The notes under the pieces were generated by a model. That model ran no database searches. It saw nothing but the letters and a program-made list of their open reading frames with translations, and had not been told where the DNA came from. A stretch of 64,000 nt of DNA from Gilvimarinus agarilyticus (lineage in GTDB: Bacteria; Pseudomonadota; Gammaproteobacteria; Pseudomonadales; Cellvibrionaceae): the NCBI RefSeq assembly GCF_000832015.1, contig NZ_JXCJ01000001.1, positions 3,738,344 through 3,802,343 on the forward strand, written 5' to 3'. This document shows positions 44,973 through 54,362 of this stretch, one piece after another (the stretch's first letter is position 1; every line of letters starts with the position of its first letter). The position numbers and the translations under genes were made by a program.

Positions 44973-47342
44973 ATGAAACTTATACACACGTTTAGCTTGT
45001 GCTCGGTAGCGGCGCTTGCCGCACACAGCGTACAGGCAACCGACTGCACCAATCTCGATAACTGGAACGCCCAGGCGGTTTATACCGGCGGCACGCAGGT
45101 GCAGCACAGCGGGCAGGCCTATCAGGCAAACTGGTGGACTCAGGGCAACGACCCCAGCACCAACTCCGGCCAATACCAGCAATGGTCTGCGCTCGGCGCT
45201 TGTGACGGCTCTGGCCCAAACAATAATCAGGCCCCGACGGCCAATATTAATGGCCCTTACAGTGGACTGCCCGGTAGTGCCATTGCGTTTGACAGCGCGG
45301 GCTCTAACGACCCGGATGGCAACATTGCCCGCTATGCGTGGGACTTTGGCGATGGCGCCAGCAGCACCCAGGCATCGCCCAGTCACAGCTACACCAACGA
45401 GGGTAGCTACAGCGTTACCCTCACCGTAACCGACAACGACGGCGCCAGCGCTACGGCCAGCACCAGCGCCGCTATCAGTGCCGACTCGGGTGAGCCCAGC
45501 GACTGTAACGCCGCCCTCTATAACGCCGGTACACAATACGCGGCGGGCGATTTGGTACAGAACGCCGGGCAAGTGTATCGCTGTGATATCGCCGGTTGGT
45601 GTTCATCATCGGCCAGCTGGGCCTACGAGCCGGGCAATGGCGCCCACTGGCAAGAGGCCTGGAGCCAAACCGATAGCTGCAGCGAGTCGGGCAATCTGGC
45701 TCCAACGGCTAATGCCAACGGGCCATACTCCGGCAGTGCCGGAAGTGCCATCACCTTTAGCAGCGCAGGCAGCAGTGACCCAGACGGTACGGTTAACGCC
45801 TACCTGTGGGAGTTTGGTGACAACAACACCAGCACCGAAGCAAACCCGTCGCACAGCTACGCCAATGCCGGTACCTACCAGGCGACTCTCACGGTTACTG
45901 ACAATCTCGGTGCAAACCACTCCACGACCGCCAATGTCACCGTGGTTATGGCCGATCAAAACCAACCCCCGGTAGCACAGGTTAATGGCCCCTTTACCAC
46001 GGAGGCCAACAGCAGCATTAGCCTTTCCAGCGCCGGAAGCTCGGACCCGGATGGCAACGTTGTCAGCTACGACTGGAGCTTTGGCGATGGCAACAGCAGC
46101 TCTCAGGCTAACCCCAGCCATAGTTACAGTAGCGACGGCCAATACACCGTCACCTTAACCGTTACCGACGACGAAGGCGCCACCGATAGCGTCACCACCA
46201 CGGTTACTGTGGGCACAGTGGATACCACTTACGGCGATAAAGTCATCGGTTACTTCACCAACTGGGGTGTGTACGATCGCAACTACCACGTTAAAAATAT
46301 CCACACCAGCGGCTCGGCCGAAAAGCTGACCCACATTGTCTACGCCTTTGGTAATGTGAAAAACGGCAAGTGTGTGGTAGGCGACGCCTACGCCGATTAC
46401 CAAAAAACCTACAGTGCGGCCGACAGTGTTGACGGTGTTGCCGATGTTTGGGGCACCAGCGAAGTGGATGGTAACTTCGGTCAGCTGCGCCGGCTAAAAG
46501 CCATGTACCCACAGATTAAAGTGGTGTGGTCGTTTGGTGGCTGGACCTGGTCCGGTGGTTTTGGCCAGGCAGCGGCTAACCCTCAGCAGTTTGCTCAGTC
46601 CTGTCACGATCTGGTCGAAGACCCGCGCTGGGCCGATGTGTTTGACGGTATCGACATCGATTGGGAGTACCCCAACGAGTGCGGCTTGAGCTGCGACAAC
46701 AGCGGTTTTAGCGGTTACCGCGATTTAATGCAGGCGCTGCGTCAGGAGTTTGGCCAAGACGCTTTGGTCACCTCGGCCATTGGCGCGGGCGAGGCCAAAA
46801 TCAACGCGGCCGATTATGGTGGTGCGGCTCAGTATCTGGATTTTTATATGCTCATGACCTACGACTTCTTCGGTGCGTGGGCCAAACAGGGCCCCACTGC
46901 ACCGCACTCACCGCTTTATACCTACGATGGCATTCCGCAGCAGGGGTTTACCACCAATCACGGTATTGAAGTACTTAAAAGCAAAGGGGTTCCCGCCGAG
47001 AAGATCATGCTGGGTATTGGTTTTTATGGTCGCGGCTGGACGGGCGTAACTCAGGCGACACCGGGCGGCACGGCCACCGGTGCGGCGAGCGGCACCTATG
47101 AAGCGGGCATTGAAGACTACAAGGTGCTTAAAAACACCTGCCCGGCTACCGGGGCAATTGCCGGCACAGCCTACGCCAAGTGTGGCAATAACTGGTGGAG
47201 CTACGACACCCCGGCAACCATTAACAGTAAGATGCAATACCTTAAACAACAAGGGTTAGGCGGCGCATTCTTCTGGGAGCTAAACGGCGATACCGCCAAT
47301 GGCGAGCTGATTAAAGCCATTGATAGCGGTTTGCAAAACTAA
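44973..47342 (+). CDS. Secreted multidomain GH18 chitinase
   Basis: A 789-residue secreted endochitinase. Signal peptide to about residue 23. CBM5/12 chitin-binding domain 1 (25-78, with WNAQAVYTGGTQVQHSGQAYQANWW), PKD 1 (88-170), CBM5/12 domain 2 (178-236), PKD 2 (243-325) and PKD 3 (331-413) follow. The catalytic GH18 barrel (420-789) has FDGIDIDWEYP, with catalytic Glu565 and Asp561/563, plus SFGGWTWSGGF and MTYDFFGAW. Surface-binding modules fit attack on insoluble chitin. The gene stands alone, with a palindrome and structured leader upstream and a strong terminator downstream. Confidence 0.95.
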   Translation: MKLIHTFSLCSVAALAAHSVQATDCTNLDNWNAQAVYTGGTQVQHSGQAYQANWWTQGNDPSTNSGQYQQWSALGACDGSGPNNNQAPTANINGPYSGLPGSAIAFDSAGSNDPDGNIARYAWDFGDGASSTQASPSHSYTNEGSYSVTLTVTDNDGASATASTSAAISADSGEPSDCNAALYNAGTQYAAGDLVQNAGQVYRCDIAGWCSSSASWAYEPGNGAHWQEAWSQTDSCSESGNLAPTANANGPYSGSAGSAITFSSAGSSDPDGTVNAYLWEFGDNNTSTEANPSHSYANAGTYQATLTVTDNLGANHSTTANVTVVMADQNQPPVAQVNGPFTTEANSSISLSSAGSSDPDGNVVSYDWSFGDGNSSSQANPSHSYSSDGQYTVTLTVTDDEGATDSVTTTVTVGTVDTTYGDKVIGYFTNWGVYDRNYHVKNIHTSGSAEKLTHIVYAFGNVKNGKCVVGDAYADYQKTYSAADSVDGVADVWGTSEVDGNFGQLRRLKAMYPQIKVVWSFGGWTWSGGFGQAAANPQQFAQSCHDLVEDPRWADVFDGIDIDWEYPNECGLSCDNSGFSGYRDLMQALRQEFGQDALVTSAIGAGEAKINAADYGGAAQYLDFYMLMTYDFFGAWAKQGPTAPHSPLYTYDGIPQQGFTTNHGIEVLKSKGVPAEKIMLGIGFYGRGWTGVTQATPGGTATGAASGTYEAGIEDYKVLKNTCPATGAIAGTAYAKCGNNWWSYDTPATINSKMQYLKQQGLGGAFFWELNGDTANGELIKAIDSGLQN

Positions 47343-47350
47343 AACCCATC

Positions 47351-47382
47351 AAAAAAACGGCGGTTTCGACCGCCGTTTTTTT
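47351..47382. terminator. Bidirectional terminator between chitinase and xylanase
   Basis: AACGGCGGT and ACCGCCGTT with flanking A7 and T7 runs form a symmetric stem that serves both convergent genes. Confidence 0.9.
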
Positions 47383-47392
47383 ACCCGCTTAA

Positions 47393-49351
47393 TTAAGGCG
47401 CAAGCTTGAGAGTAAATGCGCTGTCGCCATCAGGCAGTAACATTACACTTTGCGACTGCTCTTGCCCATCGCGGCTCACTGTCACTGTGTATTTTCCGTA
47501 AAATCCCCGATTCACATACTCACCAACTTCGTTGGTAGTACCGCTAAAATCATTCCACCAAGTATCATAAATAGCTTTTTTCCAGGCTTGGGCATTGGGC
47601 TTTTCTTGCCAGTTTTGGGTGTACATAGCCGCATTGGGGTTCCAGTGTGCGCCGGCCCAAAATCCCCAGTTTTGCACTCCAACGGTAGCCGGGTGGCTAA
47701 AGAAAATCGTGAGAAAATCCCGGGTAAAATCCGCCTGCAAGTCTTCGTCTGCGGTGTTGACATCAAACTCTGTCGAGCGGATTTTTAAATCGGGAAACGC
47801 CTGATGAAAGCGCTCGATAATATCGTAAATACGGCTAATTGAGGTTGGCGAGTTGCCAAAGTGGCTCTGTAAACCAATACCATCGATCGGCGCATCATTA
47901 TCCTTTAAGTACTGTATCGTCTGTTGGTAGTGATCTTGATGGGAAAAGTTACGCCCACCGCCAGACAAAATCGAATAATCATTAATATAAAGTTTATGGG
48001 CTGGCAGGTTTGCGCGCGCCTGCTCAAACCAGTCCACCATTACCTCATCACCAAAGGCGTCCATTAAGTAGTGATTATCGTAAGGCTCGTTGAGCACATC
48101 CCACTCATCCAATACCGCAGCCGTGGCGCTGGTAATGTCATCGATATGATCAAGTACCTTCTGTTTAGCCTCGGGGTCTGCAGCGGCGGGGTTACCTTCG
48201 GGCAAGTAACGCTGCATTAACTCGGGCAGGTTTCTTTTTGAAGGCCACACCAACACATGACCGCGGGTGTAAAAGTCGTGATCTTTAAGCCACTGTAGTG
48301 CCGCGATGGTCGTGGTTGGGTTAAAGCTTGTGCCCCACTCGCCCGCCCACGGCGCCCATTTTAAATCGTTTTCCGGGCCGCTTTGGTTAAACAGCTCAAG
48401 CACTTTTTCACGGTAGGTGTCGCTATCGCTGCCCTCACCCATTAATAGGTGGCCAACCGTTACCGAGCCAAAGTGGTAGGCGTGTTGCTCAAACTCTACC
48501 TTAACGTCCGCGCCACTAACGGCCGCGCCATCGGCATCAAGCACCGTAACGGTAAAGTCACCTTTACGGTACTGTTCGATACGCGTATTTGCCTCTGCTC
48601 GCCAGCTGGCATCTTGCTCGCGGCCTACATAGCTCAGTTTGGTAATGGGCAAGTCGTCCACGCTTAGCGTATTGCTAAAGTTAAGCAACTGCACACCGCC
48701 CACCTCAAATACCTGGGCGCGGTCGCCGTCACCAAAACCGATTTTGACAATCGTTTCACCCGCCGCCTCGGTGCGCGGCATTTGCAACGGAATAAAGTAC
48801 TCCTGCCACTCGCCAGTACTGTTTAATTCGTGCTGTACATACTTGGTGTAATCGGGCGTCTCCATAAATACAGTGGCAAAGCCGGCACCGGTTTCGTAAG
48901 TGTTCTCCACCGAGCGGAAATACAAATGCAGTAGCAGCACGTCGTCTTCATTTAACGCGGCGGTGGTTGGGTACTGCAACTGGCCATTGTAAAACTCACC
49001 CGACGGGTTAGTAACCGAGACGCGCACCGCCTGGGAAAACTGCTCGTGATTGGCACTGACAGTTTCCACCGAGCCTACAGGGCCGTTGTTATCGCCCTGC
49101 CAAAATGCGTAACCAGTTGCCGGGGCCGAGGTAATCACCGAGACACCGCCGGCGGGAATATCCGTCACAGGTTCGGGCTGTGGTTCGGGTTCAGGATCGG
49201 GTTCTGGCTCGGGCTCAGGTTGCGGCGAGGGGGTAACCGGTGGCGCGCTGCTGGCACCACCGCCACCGCTCCCGCAGGCGGTGCTAAGCAAGACAACAGA
49301 CAATATCAATAGCAAGGCGGCTAAGGGGCTACGGATTACACGTGTGTACAT
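47393..49351 (-). CDS. GH10 endo-xylanase lipoprotein with CBM
   Basis: A 652-residue lipoprotein xylanase for beta-1,4-xylan. Lipobox Cys26 in LLSTAC is followed by a Gly/Ser and P-E-P-E linker (29-62). A beta-sandwich of the CBM4/9/22 type spans about 68-228, with NPSGEFYNGQLQYPTTAAL and FGDGDRAQVFEVGGVQLLN. The GH10 barrel starts near 250: acid/base Glu422 in WDVLNEP, nucleophile Glu528 in RSTEFD. A late acidic region (KWAPWAGEWG, SHFGN) is family-typical. It is probably held on the outer surface. An inverted repeat (49370-49390) overlaps the promoter region just upstream. Confidence 0.93.
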   Translation of the reverse strand: MYTRVIRSPLAALLLILSVVLLSTACGSGGGGASSAPPVTPSPQPEPEPEPDPEPEPQPEPVTDIPAGGVSVITSAPATGYAFWQGDNNGPVGSVETVSANHEQFSQAVRVSVTNPSGEFYNGQLQYPTTAALNEDDVLLLHLYFRSVENTYETGAGFATVFMETPDYTKYVQHELNSTGEWQEYFIPLQMPRTEAAGETIVKIGFGDGDRAQVFEVGGVQLLNFSNTLSVDDLPITKLSYVGREQDASWRAEANTRIEQYRKGDFTVTVLDADGAAVSGADVKVEFEQHAYHFGSVTVGHLLMGEGSDSDTYREKVLELFNQSGPENDLKWAPWAGEWGTSFNPTTTIAALQWLKDHDFYTRGHVLVWPSKRNLPELMQRYLPEGNPAAADPEAKQKVLDHIDDITSATAAVLDEWDVLNEPYDNHYLMDAFGDEVMVDWFEQARANLPAHKLYINDYSILSGGGRNFSHQDHYQQTIQYLKDNDAPIDGIGLQSHFGNSPTSISRIYDIIERFHQAFPDLKIRSTEFDVNTADEDLQADFTRDFLTIFFSHPATVGVQNWGFWAGAHWNPNAAMYTQNWQEKPNAQAWKKAIYDTWWNDFSGTTNEVGEYVNRGFYGKYTVTVSRDGQEQSQSVMLLPDGDSAFTLKLAP

Positions 49352-49369
49352 GGTGACTCCTAACTTTTA

Positions 49370-49390
49370 TTATAGTTAATGTAACTATAA
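49370..49390. promoter_or_regulatory. Inverted-repeat operator before xylanase
   Basis: Perfect 9-base arms TTATAGTTA and TAACTATAA with a three-base spacer lie 19 bases upstream of the xylanase start. The form is a dimer-binding operator and differs from the TGTAAYCGATTACA sites, so another regulator is likely. Confidence 0.6.
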
Positions 49391-49439
49391 GCTAGGTCGC
49401 CACTCAGGTAAATAACCTCGATAGCGCCTTACCGCTAAA

Positions 49440-50786
49440 TTAGGCCGGCTTAGCAAGGCCCAGCCAATCCCGGATGGCGCGAAACCGGCGCAAAATCAGC
49501 CACTCCAGCACTAACACGGCAAGTAACGACATGCCCACCAGCGGTAGTGCAATACCCAGTGCAAGTATGATTAGCGAGACGACCACTCCAGCACGACCAG
49601 CCGGCACCGAAGCCGGTGCCCCTAGCTTTTTAGCGGGCTTGCGACGCCACCAGAGCACGGTGCCGCTGACGCACAGCAACACCAACCCCAAGGCGGTAAT
49701 AACGCCCAGTACTTGGTTAAACCAGCCAAACAGCTGCCCCTCGTGAGCAGCAATGCCAAACCCAATCACTCGGTCTAACGTGCCTTTTTGTTCAAAGTTT
49801 GACGTCCGCTGCACGTTACCCGTCTGACCGTCGAGCCACACGGTGGCGCGACTGGGACGATTTTGCGTCAGCGAGCTGACTTTGATTAGTAAGGGCTCAC
49901 TGGCCGCCACCGATAGTTCTACCGGCGGCGCCAGATTTAATTCGCGCGCGGCACTAACCACATGCCCCGATAGATTCACCTGATCAACCGTGAGTGGCCG
50001 CCACGCCGGTGCCGCCTTAACCGCTCCGCTGCTCCAGCTTTGCTCTACCGGAGCCGCATTCCACTGGCGTACTTCTTTAAACGCCGCGCCCCACACCGTC
50101 GTCCAGGGCAGCCCCGAGATCAATAAAAACAAGGTGAAGCTTGCCAGCCAAAAGCCGGTAACTCCGTGAATGTCTCGCCAAAAAATGCGCCTTCCCTGGC
50201 GCAATCGAGGATATAACACGCCAGCGAATCCTTTCGACGTGCGTGGCCACCAGAGGTATAAGCCGGTAACCACCAGGATGACTGCCCAACAGGCGGCGAG
50301 CTCGACAATTACCGAGCCCACCGTACCGGCCAATAGCGCGCCATGAAACGCTTTGACCTGCTGCATAAATTGATCGTTATAGGCGATTTGTTTCAATACG
50401 GTATTTTGATACGGGTCCACATACACCAAGGTACGCACGCCCGCATCACTTACGCTGATAATGGCCGCGCTCGCCTCACTGGCCGGCAACTGATAGGTCA
50501 TAAACTGCGAGCCCGGCACCGCGGCTCGCGCGGTGGCGATCTGCTGGTTTACCGGTACTGCCTGCCCCGTAACGGCCAGTTGGTTATAGGGCCGGTCCAC
50601 CCAGCCTTCAAATTGTGGCTTAAACAGGTAAATAGCCCCGGACAGCGCCAAAATAATCACAAACGGAATGCAGCACACACCCGCGTAAAAATGCCAGCGC
50701 CAGAGCGTTCGGTAAAGCCGCTGGCGGCGGGACTTAAGTGGTTCGGCGTGGGCGGCGGGTACAGCTTGATTAACGGCTTGATTCAT
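49440..50786 (-). CDS. PepSY-associated transmembrane protein (ferric-reductase-like)
   Basis: A 448-residue inner-membrane protein. Membrane segments lie at about residues 28-52 (HFYAGVCCIPFVIILALSGAIYLF), 155-180, 205-230, 365-390 and 405-440, with PepSY-type periplasmic loops between. Conserved His in LWRWHFYAG, AFHGALLAG and DIHGVTGFW may hold heme. Such proteins accompany siderophore receptors and help reduce iron in the periplasm. It starts 12 bases after the TonB receptor gene and forms one operon with it. Confidence 0.88.
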   Translation of the reverse strand: MNQAVNQAVPAAHAEPLKSRRQRLYRTLWRWHFYAGVCCIPFVIILALSGAIYLFKPQFEGWVDRPYNQLAVTGQAVPVNQQIATARAAVPGSQFMTYQLPASEASAAIISVSDAGVRTLVYVDPYQNTVLKQIAYNDQFMQQVKAFHGALLAGTVGSVIVELAACWAVILVVTGLYLWWPRTSKGFAGVLYPRLRQGRRIFWRDIHGVTGFWLASFTLFLLISGLPWTTVWGAAFKEVRQWNAAPVEQSWSSGAVKAAPAWRPLTVDQVNLSGHVVSAARELNLAPPVELSVAASEPLLIKVSSLTQNRPSRATVWLDGQTGNVQRTSNFEQKGTLDRVIGFGIAAHEGQLFGWFNQVLGVITALGLVLLCVSGTVLWWRRKPAKKLGAPASVPAGRAGVVVSLIILALGIALPLVGMSLLAVLVLEWLILRRFRAIRDWLGLAKPA

Positions 50787-50798
50787 CGCTTTATCCGC

Positions 50799-53087
50799 TT
50801 ACAGGTCGTAGGAAAAGTTAAGATAAAGCGTGCGCCCGGGCCATGGGTGAGCCACGTAGGCAACTTCGTCAGTTAGGTTATCCACCCCCACGCCCGCCTT
50901 AAAGTGTTTTGAAAACTGGTAGCTGCTTTTTAACCCCAGGCGGGTGTAGCTGTCTTGTGCGCCGTAAACATTCTCGGCTGTGTCAGTATTATCCAGCCGG
51001 CCGTAGCTGTTGCTGGCGTACTGCACACTGGCGCCAATATCCCAGCGATCACTTAAATGATAAGTTGCCAGCAAGTTGCTGCGCCACTTGGGCGTTCGCG
51101 GAAATTCGTTTCCTTCAAGTGCGGGGTCGGCGTCATTTTTGCGAATCTCGGCATCCGTATAAGCAACATTAAACCGCACATCTAACGCATCCAACCACAA
51201 ACCATAAGCGTTGGCGATAAACTCTACGCCACGGGTACGGACATTATCGATAGGAATAAAAGTACGAATGGATGTGCCGCCAGGCAAAGTGGTCGATTGT
51301 GACTCAATCGTGTCATCCACATCGTCTTGATAAACATTCAATCGCAAATAGCCATTTTCCAGGTCGCGCTGAAGCATTAAGTTTTGGTGAAAACCATCCT
51401 CCGGCTTTAACTCGGGATTGGCTTCACTCACCGTGTTGTAAGCTTGGTATTGGCTAAACAGCTCTTCGACTATGGGAAAACGGTACGCTTGCGCAATCGA
51501 GTAACGTAGCTGCCACTGAGGAGCCGGCGCATAGCCCAGCGAGAACTTTGGCGAGAAACGCGCTATATCATTGCCCGGCACCTGCTCCAGATCAAACTCA
51601 GGGGTCGCCGCATCATCGTCCGAGTAATAGCCATCATCACTGCGCCAATCTTCATAGCGCCCGCCAAAGCTCACATCCCACTGATCGGACAGCTGCCAGT
51701 TAAACTGAGCAAAGACAGCGGCAATCTCGGTCGTACCACCACTACGGCTGGTGTATTGATCTTTACTCGACGCCAGATAATTATCCGAGGCGTAGACGTT
51801 GTAGTTAAGCTCGTAAGCTTCGTATCGGGCCCCGGTAATAAAATCGAGCCCGGGAGTCGCCCAGTCGCGAACCGTTAATTTAACATCGGCGGTTTGCCAA
51901 CCGGTATCCTCGTAATCAGACACCTGACCCGACAAATCATAATCCGGATGCATGGGGTTGGTAGCAGAGCTGCGGCTTATATCCTCTAGGATATCGAACT
52001 GACTTGCGTTTGCCTCGATCGTGGTGCGATCCGATAATTCACCCCGCAGACGCAACCCGACCGATAAACTCCGCCGGTCGGCATTGGCAACGTTTAGGCG
52101 ACTACCGGGTACACTGTAATAGTTGCCATCCTGCTCAATGGTGCCACCCCAAAACGGCTCACCGGTAGCGGTGGTTAAATAGCTATTAGCATCAAAAGTG
52201 TCTGAGTGCCGATCTTCGTAAGCCACGTTAAGTAGCGTTGAGAAACGTCCGAATTCATAACCGGTTTTAAATTTGAAATTATCGGTCGTGGTGTTAATAA
52301 CGCCGGTATCGCCAAAGTATAAGCGCTCCACCTCTTGCGAGTCTGGCCCCATAATGCCACCGGTTACAGTTGTGGCAGAGCTGTCCGCCGGGGCGTTGCC
52401 CGCATAGTAAAACGACTGGGGTTGCGAGTCGTTGTCCAAATGGTTATAGGATAGGTAAACACTCAAATCGCCAAACTTATCACCGTAGGATGCAAAGCCT
52501 TTGTAGCCGCTAACATCGTCATCAAAACCGTAATCGTTAAAGCTCTGGGTAAAAAACGAGCCATCGATATGAACCTGTCGCTCTTGCGGAATGGCGGTTT
52601 CAATTTGCACCACACCGCCCATAGCGTTACCGCTGTACTCGGCCGAAAAAGGCCCATAAATCACGTCGACCCGGGCAATCTCGCTCGCCGAAACCATGGT
52701 CCAACGCGGCGCGCCACTCCAGCGTGACTGCAACAAATAATGCAGCGGTACGCCATCGGCAAACACCATCGAACGCGAGGTTTGAAACATATTGGCACTG
52801 CGAATACCCAAAGTGCCGTTTGAGTCGCCGATAAACCGGCGGCGAATCACCAGGCTTGGCTCGTACTTGACCACATCCTCGGTGGTAGCGACATTAATAC
52901 TGGTTAGATCTTGTGGGTGCAGTACGCTGGTAGGGCCCACGCGCTCAGCGCTGGTTGCCTCGTTTTGTGTGCCCCACACGGTAATTTCTTCAACGGCTGG
53001 CTTGTTTGCCTGGCCGCTTTGCGCCATTGCCGGCGTTGCAGCCAAGGCCGCGAAACTCAGTGATATTATTTTGTTAGTTGTTTTCAT
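50799..53087 (-). CDS. TonB-dependent receptor, metal/siderophore type
   Basis: A 762-residue outer-membrane receptor. A signal peptide ends near PAMAQ, then comes TonB box EEITVWGTQ. The plug (about 50-165) is of the ordinary siderophore/vitamin type (VEYGPFSAEYSG-like segment VIYGPFSAEYSGNAMGGVVQIET). The 22-strand barrel ends in LYLNFSYDL. It lacks the DIGKLPDVT plug signature of the two carbohydrate receptors. With the PepSY membrane protein downstream, iron or copper complex uptake is likely. No Fur box was seen; a GACAAATTGTC palindrome lies at 53143-53153. Confidence 0.9.
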   Translation of the reverse strand: MKTTNKIISLSFAALAATPAMAQSGQANKPAVEEITVWGTQNEATSAERVGPTSVLHPQDLTSINVATTEDVVKYEPSLVIRRRFIGDSNGTLGIRSANMFQTSRSMVFADGVPLHYLLQSRWSGAPRWTMVSASEIARVDVIYGPFSAEYSGNAMGGVVQIETAIPQERQVHIDGSFFTQSFNDYGFDDDVSGYKGFASYGDKFGDLSVYLSYNHLDNDSQPQSFYYAGNAPADSSATTVTGGIMGPDSQEVERLYFGDTGVINTTTDNFKFKTGYEFGRFSTLLNVAYEDRHSDTFDANSYLTTATGEPFWGGTIEQDGNYYSVPGSRLNVANADRRSLSVGLRLRGELSDRTTIEANASQFDILEDISRSSATNPMHPDYDLSGQVSDYEDTGWQTADVKLTVRDWATPGLDFITGARYEAYELNYNVYASDNYLASSKDQYTSRSGGTTEIAAVFAQFNWQLSDQWDVSFGGRYEDWRSDDGYYSDDDAATPEFDLEQVPGNDIARFSPKFSLGYAPAPQWQLRYSIAQAYRFPIVEELFSQYQAYNTVSEANPELKPEDGFHQNLMLQRDLENGYLRLNVYQDDVDDTIESQSTTLPGGTSIRTFIPIDNVRTRGVEFIANAYGLWLDALDVRFNVAYTDAEIRKNDADPALEGNEFPRTPKWRSNLLATYHLSDRWDIGASVQYASNSYGRLDNTDTAENVYGAQDSYTRLGLKSSYQFSKHFKAGVGVDNLTDEVAYVAHPWPGRTLYLNFSYDL

Positions 53088-53196
53088 GTTTCTCCCCCAA
53101 TGTGGCGAGAAACTTTAAGCTATCGATCTATTAGCGCCCAGTGACAAATTGTCGCACCTGCCTGTCGCAGGCAAAACGCCATCACAGATTACCTGC

Positions 53197-53526
53197 TTAA
53201 TGGCTCACGGTCTTGGAAAACACATTGATAATAACGACCCCAGTCACGATTAACCCCAGCCCTAACAGGGCGGCGGCATCGAGCTTTTGATCAAACACCA
53301 ACCAGCCGACCACCGCAATCAGAGCCACTCCTACACCTGACCAAATGGCGTAAGTCACCCCCAGCGGCAAAGTTTTTACCACCTCCGACAAACAGTAAAA
53401 CGCCACACCATAACCCAGCACAACGATGACTGAGGGCCAGAGACGGGAAAAACCCTCGGCCGATTTCAATGCCGAGGTGGCGATAACCTCACAGACGATA
53501 GCCGTTACCAATAACACCCAGACCAT
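53197..53526 (-). CDS. SMR-family multidrug/guanidinium exporter
   Basis: A 109-residue four-helix membrane protein of the small multidrug resistance family. The start at 53526 has GGGGGAG upstream. The essential Glu13 is in VTAIVCEVIATSALK. GVTYAIWSGVGVALIAVVGWLVF is the conserved loop and helix 3. Members work as antiparallel dimers driven by protons; drug and guanidinium branches are hard to separate by eye. It starts directly after the TauE gene. Confidence 0.92.
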   Translation of the reverse strand: MVWVLLVTAIVCEVIATSALKSAEGFSRLWPSVIVVLGYGVAFYCLSEVVKTLPLGVTYAIWSGVGVALIAVVGWLVFDQKLDAAALLGLGLIVTGVVIINVFSKTVSH

Positions 53527-53528
53527 AA

Positions 53529-54296
53529 TTACGCTCCCCCCCAAGCAATGACCGACTCAGTAACCAACTTAACGCCGGCCACTCCCAGCAACAGGTAGCA
53601 AACACCGTAAAACCATTTGTCGCTCACCCGATGGTGCAAAAAAACGCCTAGCCACACACCCAAAGGCGCCAGTGGCAGTAATACCAGCGACGTGGTAAAG
53701 GCACTGAGATTTAACTGCCCCATCGCCACATAGGGCACCAACTTAATAAAATTAACCACACTAAAAAATAGCACCGTCGTGCCAACAAACAGGGTGCGAG
53801 GCAAATGCTGGGGCAGTAGGTAAATTGAAATAGGCGGGCCGCCCGCGTGAGCAATATAACTGACAAAGCCGGCAATGGTGCTCCAAAAACTACCGCGCAC
53901 CACACTCGCTTGCTGCACAGCCACCCGCTGCAGAATATGGCGTCCCCACAAATAGTGTCCGACAAAATACAACGCCATTAGCCCCACCATAAAGCGAATC
54001 TTAGTGGCATCCATATAGGTAAACATGGCGGCACCTAAGGCGAGGCCGATCATGGCAGCCGGAAACATAATTTTCAGGTTGCGTTTATCCCACTGGCCGC
54101 GAAAGCTCCAGAGGCTAACCACATCCATGCTGCACAGAATAGGTAGTAACACCGCCGCCGCGAGGCGCGGGTCAACCGCGAGGGAAAGTACTGGCACGGC
54201 AAGCAACCCTGCGCCGCCACCAAAACCACCCTTCGATAACCCCACCAGCAGTACCACCGGTACTGCTAGCAGGTAAAACATCCATTGATCTATCAT
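53529..54296 (-). CDS. TauE/SafE family permease
   Basis: A 255-residue inner-membrane protein with about eight helices. Hallmarks are GLSKGGFGGGAGLLAVPVLSL in the first half and the repeated SYIAHAGGPPISIYLLP in the second. The family exports sulfite, sulfoacetate or related organosulfur anions. A role in getting rid of sulfite or sulfate from desulfated glycans is possible but unproven. Confidence 0.9.
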   Translation of the reverse strand: MIDQWMFYLLAVPVVLLVGLSKGGFGGGAGLLAVPVLSLAVDPRLAAAVLLPILCSMDVVSLWSFRGQWDKRNLKIMFPAAMIGLALGAAMFTYMDATKIRFMVGLMALYFVGHYLWGRHILQRVAVQQASVVRGSFWSTIAGFVSYIAHAGGPPISIYLLPQHLPRTLFVGTTVLFFSVVNFIKLVPYVAMGQLNLSAFTTSLVLLPLAPLGVWLGVFLHHRVSDKWFYGVCYLLLGVAGVKLVTESVIAWGGA

Positions 54297-54362
54297 TTGC
54301 GCGCCTGAGTAACTGCCAAAGGCGCAATTTTACACCAATGCCGAGCGAGTCTATACGGCCAC

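Noticed and set aside
44973-45572. Minus-strand frames opposite the chitinase
   Set aside because: Long antisense frames arise from the Gly/Ala/Ser-rich coding sequence; the plus-strand domains are unmistakable.
53088-53196. Fur box before the siderophore-type receptor
   Set aside because: No stretch resembles the GATAATGATAATCATTATC consensus; only a short GACAAATTGTC palindrome is present.
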